A DNA stretch of 8,769 bases. Source: JANQRV01 sp964533785. GTDB lineage: Bacteria; Bacteroidota; Bacteroidia; Chitinophagales; Saprospiraceae. The stretch covers positions 1-8,769 of the forward strand of contig CAZHNG010000287.1 of NCBI GenBank assembly GCA_964533785.1. The letters are read 5' to 3'. The position numbers were made by a program, and so were the translations under genes. This document shows positions 4,080 through 8,769 of the stretch, piece by piece (within the stretch, counting starts at the first letter, position 1; each line of letters opens with the position of its first letter). The notes beneath the pieces are model-generated. The model saw only the letters and a list, made by a program, of their open reading frames with translations. It searched no databases and was not told where the DNA came from.

Positions 4080-7000
4080 ATGAGAACAAAACAACCCATT
4101 TTAACGCTTTTAATGATCCTATTCTCATGGAGTTCAAACCTGTTCGGACAGTGCTGGATCGATCAAAACAGTGGCACTACCGCCTATCTGTCCGATGTCC
4201 ACTTCATTGATGCCCAGCGGGGCTGGGCGGCCGGCGTCAACGGCACGTTACTGCATACCACAAACGGCGGCAGCACCTGGAACCGCCAATCAACCGGCAC
4301 GATGGCATCCATCAATGGTTTGTACTTCCTAGATGCCAATACCGGATGGGCGGTTACCAGTCAGGGGGATGTACTGCATACTACCAATGGGGGGAATTCC
4401 TGGACCAACCAATCTAGTCCCACTTCCGAAGCATTAGAAGATCTTTATTTTAGCGATACCAGTAATGGCTGGGCAATTGGTGTCTGCGGTACGCTATTAT
4501 CCACCAGTAATGGCGGTACCAATTGGACTTTACACCCGGATAACGGATTGGTCGATGCCAATCTGACCGCCATCGCCTTGTCGGGACAACAAGGTATCAT
4601 TACCACCAGCAATACCTCGATCTTGCGCACAACGGATGGCGGTGAAAACTGGTCCCTCGTGAATCCCGGAAATACTTCCGGTTTATTTGGGGTAGCAATG
4701 GAAGGTTCTACGGCCATTGCCGTCGGGGCAACGGTATGGCGATCCACCGACGGAGGCCAAAATTGGTCGGCGGTCACCAATTTGAACCAACCCACCACCA
4801 CCTGGTACAGCGTCGCCGCTCTCGGCAGCGGCCAATGGTTGGTCGGAGGCAGCAGTGGGGCTACGGCCTACACCAGTGATGATGGCAATTCCTGGGAGGA
4901 TCAACCCACTGGGCAAACCAATACCGTTACGGATTTATCCGCTCCGGGTTGGGCGGTCGGAGCCGGTGGAAAGGTGTGGCAATACGATTGTGGAGAGCAA
5001 ACAGAACCCCTCCAAATCTTCGCCAATGAAACGGATGTTTCCTGCTCCGGCGGGCAGGATGGCGCTATAGATTTATCGGTAACCGGCGGAACAGAAAACT
5101 ACGCTTTTGCTTGGAATTACCAAAATCAAACTACCGAAGATCTAGATCAGCTACCTGCCGGTCCTTACGAAGTCACCGTTACCGATTCAGGAAGCGGCCA
5201 ACAACGAACTTTTTCTACGACTATTGAAGAACCTGAAGCATTCAACCTTGAGACCACCCAAAATGAGGTGACTTGTCCCGGAGGAAATGACGGACAGGTC
5301 TCGTTACAAGTCGGTGGAGGAACTGCTCCTTATACCTATGCCTGGTCAAACGGATCAACGACGCCAACCATAACAGACTTATTGGCGGGTACTTATACCG
5401 TAACGGTGACGGATGCCAATGGCTGTGATATTACAGATGATGTTGACATTAACGAACCCAATTCTATTGAAATCATTATCCAATCAACACCGGCGACTTG
5501 CCCGGAAGCAGCGGATGGAACCCTAACCCTCTCCGTCACCGGCGGATCAGGTGACCAATATACCTACCAATGGTCAGATGGCAATACCCAGGCTGACCGG
5601 AATAACCTATCCCCCGGCAATTACGAAGTAACCGTCACGGATGGTAATGGTTGTACCGCCACTAAAGCAGTGACCATCGATATTGAAAGTGACGATTGTG
5701 ATGCTTGCGGGCAGGTTACCATCGCTACTCCCGCCAGTACCGGAAATCAATTTTACTGCGAAGGCGATCCCCTCCCGACCTTATCCGTCAACGTCAATGT
5801 AGGAGAAACCGCAAATTGGTACACCAGCGAAACGGCTGCTACTCCCATCCATACCGGTAACAATTTCCAACCCACCAATCCCGGGACTTACTACGCCGAA
5901 GCCGTACTTACCAACAACCCCACCTGCACCAGCAACACCCGCACCCCCGTCACCCTCAGCCAACGCGCTACTCCCACCATCGGCCTCAACCGCCAGCCCG
6001 ATTGCCTGGAAACGGGCTACATCGCCTCGCTTACCATTTTGGATGCCGATAGCGTCTGGACCAATGCCGATTCGCTCGTTCAAAACGAAAATGTCTACAG
6101 CCTGCTTTATTTTTCGCAGCAAAAAAGTGTGGTCGTACGGGCTTACAATGGGGATTGTGTCAAGAACTTCAGCCAACCTGCTCCCAATTGTGATTGTGCG
6201 TTAAGCGATATTGCCCCGCCCGTTGCGGTAGTAGGAGAAGCCGATTATTGTCCCGTTGAGATCGATAACATTCCCGAACTAATCGCCGAGGTACCCGATG
6301 GACTGACCGTGCGCTGGTACAATACTTCCGTGGGAGGAGAAGCGCTGGCCGGCAATACCCTGCGCTTTCAGCCACCGTCCCAGGGCATTTATTACGCCGA
6401 GACCTATGATCCCGTGGAGCGTTGCCGCAGTAACGAAAGAACTGCTTTCTTCGTCTTCCAGTCCGATGCACCCTTCATCAAAGAGTACGACCGTTTTTGC
6501 AATGATGATGGTACCAGCTATACCGTCGTCCTGGGCATTGAAGGAGAAGATCAGCTACTCAACAGCGCCGGTAACCTGGAAAGAGGACTGGACAACACCT
6601 ATACCATCACCGGCATTCCTATTAATGAAGAGGTGCGGGTCATTGCGCGTAATGAAAGAACGGGTTGTAATGCGGAGTTCACCACTTCTAAACCCGAATG
6701 CACTTGCGCCAACATCACCGCTCCCATTGCGGAGGAGCAACTTTATGTTTATTGTGAAGGAGATGAACTTCCAGTGCTCAGGGTCGGCACGCCGCAGGAG
6801 GCTACCGCCAATTGGTTCGATGCTCCGGACGGAGGCAACTTACTGGCCGCCGAAACGAAAACCTACCGACCGGACGCTCCGGGCATTTATTATGCCGAAA
6901 CTTTTCTGCCGGCGGAGGATTGTGGCAGCAACCAACGCATCGGTATAAAAGTGGAGCGTTTGGAGCCAAGCGTGACGGTTTTTACCGAAACGACTTGCCG

Positions 7001-8054
7001 CATTTCAGAGTTGGAGGCCGATACGCTTACCTTAACCAATGCGGTCGGCTGCGATAGTTTAGTGATCACCAATCGCTTCTTGGAACCCATTCCTACCATC
7101 ACGGATACCATTACGGTCTGTGACGTTGCGGAAGTAGGGGTCGACAGTACTGTAGAGACGGCTCTAGCGGGCTGTTCCCAGTTGGTAGTGCGGTACAAAG
7201 CATTAGGAGATGCGGGGATGATGGTTGCTGCGGATGCGGGATCTGATCAATTTTTCTGCGAGGTGGTGGATGCCATCCAATTAAATGCCAATTTACCGGA
7301 TAGCGCCAATGGCCTGTGGCTTTACGATGGTCCGGCGATGATCGACAATGAGCTGGATCCTCAAACTTTAGTTAGGGGTTTAAACGTAGGCATTCATCAA
7401 TTTGTGTGGGAATTAAGGACGGAGGGTTGTGGTGAGCCTGCATTAGATACGGTCATTGTCAATATGGCTGCTCCTCCGCAATTGGTGGACGATGTTTACA
7501 ATATTGAGGCGAATGAAGGCATCGAAGCGGGTAATATTTTCGACAATGACCTTTTCTCGGAAGATTATAGTTTTCAGTACATCTCCCAACCGTCCAGTGG
7601 GATTCTATTAGATGAATTTACGGGTGATTTTAGTTTTTCCGGTTCCATTGCGGCCGGCACTTACGGTTTCGAGTACGAGATCTGCGACGTTGGCTGTCCC
7701 ACCGTAGTTTGTGACACGGCTCAGTTGTCGATTAATGTAGAATGCCAATTTCAGGTCGATGCTGACATTCCTGATGGTTTTAATCCGTTGCGGGGCGATG
7801 TCTTCGATCCTTTGGGTTTTGTAGCCAATATCAACTGCGGGGTAATGATCACGGAAGCGGACTTGCATGTACGGGATCGCTGGGGTAAAAATGTTTACCG
7901 CACTTCTGCGGACGATTACATTCCCTGGGATGGCAAAGGCAAACGCAATAGGTATTGGCCGACGGATACCTATTTTTATACTTTACAACTTAGTTTTGAT
8001 AATGGGGAGAAAAGGGTTGTAAATGGGAGGGTGCTATTGTATTTGCGGGAATAA
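4080..8054 (+). CDS. Large T9SS type B secreted surface protein with BNR/YCF48 propeller, SprB repeats and Ig-like modules
   Basis: 1324 residues. Signal peptide at 1-24 (MRTKQP basic start, LLMILFSWSS core, ending LFGQ). Residues ~25-305: five to six YCF48/BNR-type propeller blades (GWAAGVNGTLLHTTNGGSTW, GWAVTSQGDVLHTTNGG, GWAIGVCGTLLSTSNGG and further TTDGGENW, STDGGQNW). Residues ~314-536: three SprB repeats (C..G.DG...L.V.GG...Y.Y.WS.G, then YEVTVTDGNGC). Residues ~557-955: an Ig-like unit repeated three times (YCEGD.LP ... W ... PGTYYAE ... C.SN.R) with Cys-rich linkers, period ~165. Then a less clear region, a cadherin-like domain (~1136-1220, DNDLFSEDYSF) and the T9SS type B sorting domain (~1228-1324). 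Such proteins are exported by the type IX system and are adhesins or gliding-related surface proteins. No VR-like sequence is present. It starts 45 bases after the DGR terminator; no clear promoter was found. The ligand is unknown. Confidence 0.92.
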   Translation: MRTKQPILTLLMILFSWSSNLFGQCWIDQNSGTTAYLSDVHFIDAQRGWAAGVNGTLLHTTNGGSTWNRQSTGTMASINGLYFLDANTGWAVTSQGDVLHTTNGGNSWTNQSSPTSEALEDLYFSDTSNGWAIGVCGTLLSTSNGGTNWTLHPDNGLVDANLTAIALSGQQGIITTSNTSILRTTDGGENWSLVNPGNTSGLFGVAMEGSTAIAVGATVWRSTDGGQNWSAVTNLNQPTTTWYSVAALGSGQWLVGGSSGATAYTSDDGNSWEDQPTGQTNTVTDLSAPGWAVGAGGKVWQYDCGEQTEPLQIFANETDVSCSGGQDGAIDLSVTGGTENYAFAWNYQNQTTEDLDQLPAGPYEVTVTDSGSGQQRTFSTTIEEPEAFNLETTQNEVTCPGGNDGQVSLQVGGGTAPYTYAWSNGSTTPTITDLLAGTYTVTVTDANGCDITDDVDINEPNSIEIIIQSTPATCPEAADGTLTLSVTGGSGDQYTYQWSDGNTQADRNNLSPGNYEVTVTDGNGCTATKAVTIDIESDDCDACGQVTIATPASTGNQFYCEGDPLPTLSVNVNVGETANWYTSETAATPIHTGNNFQPTNPGTYYAEAVLTNNPTCTSNTRTPVTLSQRATPTIGLNRQPDCLETGYIASLTILDADSVWTNADSLVQNENVYSLLYFSQQKSVVVRAYNGDCVKNFSQPAPNCDCALSDIAPPVAVVGEADYCPVEIDNIPELIAEVPDGLTVRWYNTSVGGEALAGNTLRFQPPSQGIYYAETYDPVERCRSNERTAFFVFQSDAPFIKEYDRFCNDDGTSYTVVLGIEGEDQLLNSAGNLERGLDNTYTITGIPINEEVRVIARNERTGCNAEFTTSKPECTCANITAPIAEEQLYVYCEGDELPVLRVGTPQEATANWFDAPDGGNLLAAETKTYRPDAPGIYYAETFLPAEDCGSNQRIGIKVERLEPSVTVFTETTCRISELEADTLTLTNAVGCDSLVITNRFLEPIPTITDTITVCDVAEVGVDSTVETALAGCSQLVVRYKALGDAGMMVAADAGSDQFFCEVVDAIQLNANLPDSANGLWLYDGPAMIDNELDPQTLVRGLNVGIHQFVWELRTEGCGEPALDTVIVNMAAPPQLVDDVYNIEANEGIEAGNIFDNDLFSEDYSFQYISQPSSGILLDEFTGDFSFSGSIAAGTYGFEYEICDVGCPTVVCDTAQLSINVECQFQVDADIPDGFNPLRGDVFDPLGFVANINCGVMITEADLHVRDRWGKNVYRTSADDYIPWDGKGKRNRYWPTDTYFYTLQLSFDNGEKRVVNGRVLLYLRE

Positions 8055-8216
8055 TAGTAGAGCGGAATTTTATTCCGCGAAAAAAAATGTTCTAACGGTC
8101 TGATCTTGGGAGTTTCCAGATTGCCAAGCAATATTACCTGGTCTCCGACCATCGAAATCGAAAATGGTCGGAGACCAAATGATATTTGCTTCAAGTCGGG
8201 AGACTTAAAGCATCAA
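8053..8216 (+). repeat. Dispersed direct repeat A, right copy
   Basis: About 95% identical to 766-928. It starts inside the TAA stop of the large surface protein, so the repeat abuts the coding region exactly. Its hairpins are kept: GCGGAAT-TTT-ATTCCGC (8062-8078), a degenerate version of the 11-bp stem (8105-8128), and the perfect 14-bp stem (8139-8152 with 8164-8177). The 52-base core is at 8164-8215. Confidence 0.9.
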
Positions 8217-8265
8217 GACATCAAGATGTGTCTGTCCATTATAAACAGAAGACGTATATATGCCA

Positions 8266-8405
8266 TAGGCGGTATAGCAAGCAAAGACATTTTCTTCTTG
8301 GCGTTTCTTTTGCGGTGGTCTATTTAGTTGGCCTTCGGCCACAACGGTAATCGATGGTCGGAGACCATGTGATATTGGCTTCAAGTCGGGAGACTTGAAG
8401 CATCA
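8266..8405 (+). repeat. Dispersed direct repeat C, right copy
   Basis: Partner of 542-681 in the same orientation. It includes GGCC-TTC-GGCC (8330-8340), less well paired in the left copy, and ATGGTC-GGA-GACCAT (8354-8368). On this side C follows A, whereas on the left C precedes A. Confidence 0.85.
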
Positions 8406-8643
8406 AAAAGAGACTTAAAGCATAATTGTTGGCAAACACCCTAGAAAAATCCATTAGTTCTTCCCTCTTCCCCAAGCTAATTTTTAGCTTATTGACAGCT
8501 AATATTATTATTTTTCCTACTTTTAGTTCAAATTTGATGGGGAGCAATTTCAAATTGGAAGAAAGAGACTTAAAATCGAACATACCAAGTAGGGTCTACC
8601 GCCGGCGGATAGGTAAATACCTGCCTGGCCGACCATAGCCGTT

Positions 8644-8669
8644 CACGTAGGGCCGCCACGTAGGGCCCG
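8644..8669. repeat. GC-rich 14-bp units, right copy
   Basis: A shortened unit at 8644-8655 and a full CCACGTAGGGCCCG at 8656-8669, identical to the first unit of the left array (408-421). TAGGGTCTGG follows, resembling the GTCTGG after the left array. Confidence 0.75.
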
Positions 8670-8739
8670 TAGGGTCTGGGCAGGTTAAGAGTTTCTTTAT
8701 GGTATCGAGTTAAGGAACGCTTGAAATCTTTGATTTTTC

Positions 8740-8752
8740 GAGACTTCGTCTC
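8740..8752. repeat. Short triloop hairpin GAGAC-TTC-GTCTC
   Basis: Five-bp stem flanked by TTTTTC on the left and TCAAAATTTTT on the right, so it could act as a weak bidirectional terminator. The same stem with loop GGA is at 742-754. The stem is short, so confidence is limited. Confidence 0.4.
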
Positions 8753-8769
8753 TCAAAATTTTTATCGAA

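Larger units (their letters stand above)
8406..8769. other. Gene-free region, right end
   Basis: No supported gene on either strand. It contains copies of GAGACTTAAAG (8412, 8567 area), an A/T-rich middle with the hairpin AAGCTAA-TTT-TTAGCTT (8474-8490), then the palindrome CCGCCGGCGG (8600-8609), GC-rich tandem units, and a terminal hairpin. A gene may begin beyond the right edge. Confidence 0.6.

Noticed and set aside
8320..8583. Minus-strand open frame of 87 codons
   Set aside because: It runs through the C repeat and low-complexity A/T-rich sequence, with no recognisable domain.

Overview
The window is most likely from a Bacteroidota genome, probably of the Saprospiria type. This is inferred from two proteins ending in type IX secretion (T9SS) type B / gliding-motility C-terminal domains, SprB repeats, starts without Shine-Dalgarno sequences, and A/T-rich start contexts. 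The species cannot be read from the sequence.

The core (1077-4034) is a complete diversity-generating retroelement (DGR), all on the + strand: variable protein with an FGE-sulfatase / C-type-lectin-like fold (1077-1955), HRDC-domain accessory protein (2018-2458), Avd (2445-2786), DGR reverse transcriptase (2783-3781), template repeat TR (3778-3907) and a strong intrinsic terminator (4005-4034). The last 130 bases of homology in the variable gene (VR, 1819-1948) align to the TR without gaps. There are 19 differences and every one falls on a TR adenine, the signature of adenine-directed mutagenic retrohoming. The logic is: TR RNA is reverse-transcribed by RT with Avd (and perhaps the HRDC protein), adenines are misread, and the cDNA replaces the VR, changing up to about 15 asparagine-templated surface residues.

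On the left (1-306) is the C-terminal end of a T9SS type B surface protein whose start lies outside the window. On the right (4080-8054) is a 1324-residue surface protein: signal peptide, YCF48/BNR-type propeller, three SprB repeats, a repeated Ig-like two-domain module, a cadherin-like domain and a T9SS type B C-terminal domain related to the left one. The DGR thus sits between two paralogous secreted surface proteins.

The two gene-free stretches (307-1076 and 8055-8769) are not simple spacers. They share long direct repeats (766-928 with 8053-8216; 542-681 with 8266-8405, in swapped order), a 52-base core present four times, 14-base GC-rich tandem units, a perfect 22-base inverted repeat, and many small hairpins with the same GGA/TCC or TTC triloop. 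I see no credible gene, tRNA, rRNA or CRISPR array in them. The retroelement core (about 1960-3780) is visibly more A/T-rich than the variable gene and the large surface protein.

The DGR is a known class of system. What is less ordinary here is the paired HRDC+Avd accessories, the TR fused to the RT stop codon, the surface-protein context and the unexplained intergenic hairpin/repeat family.
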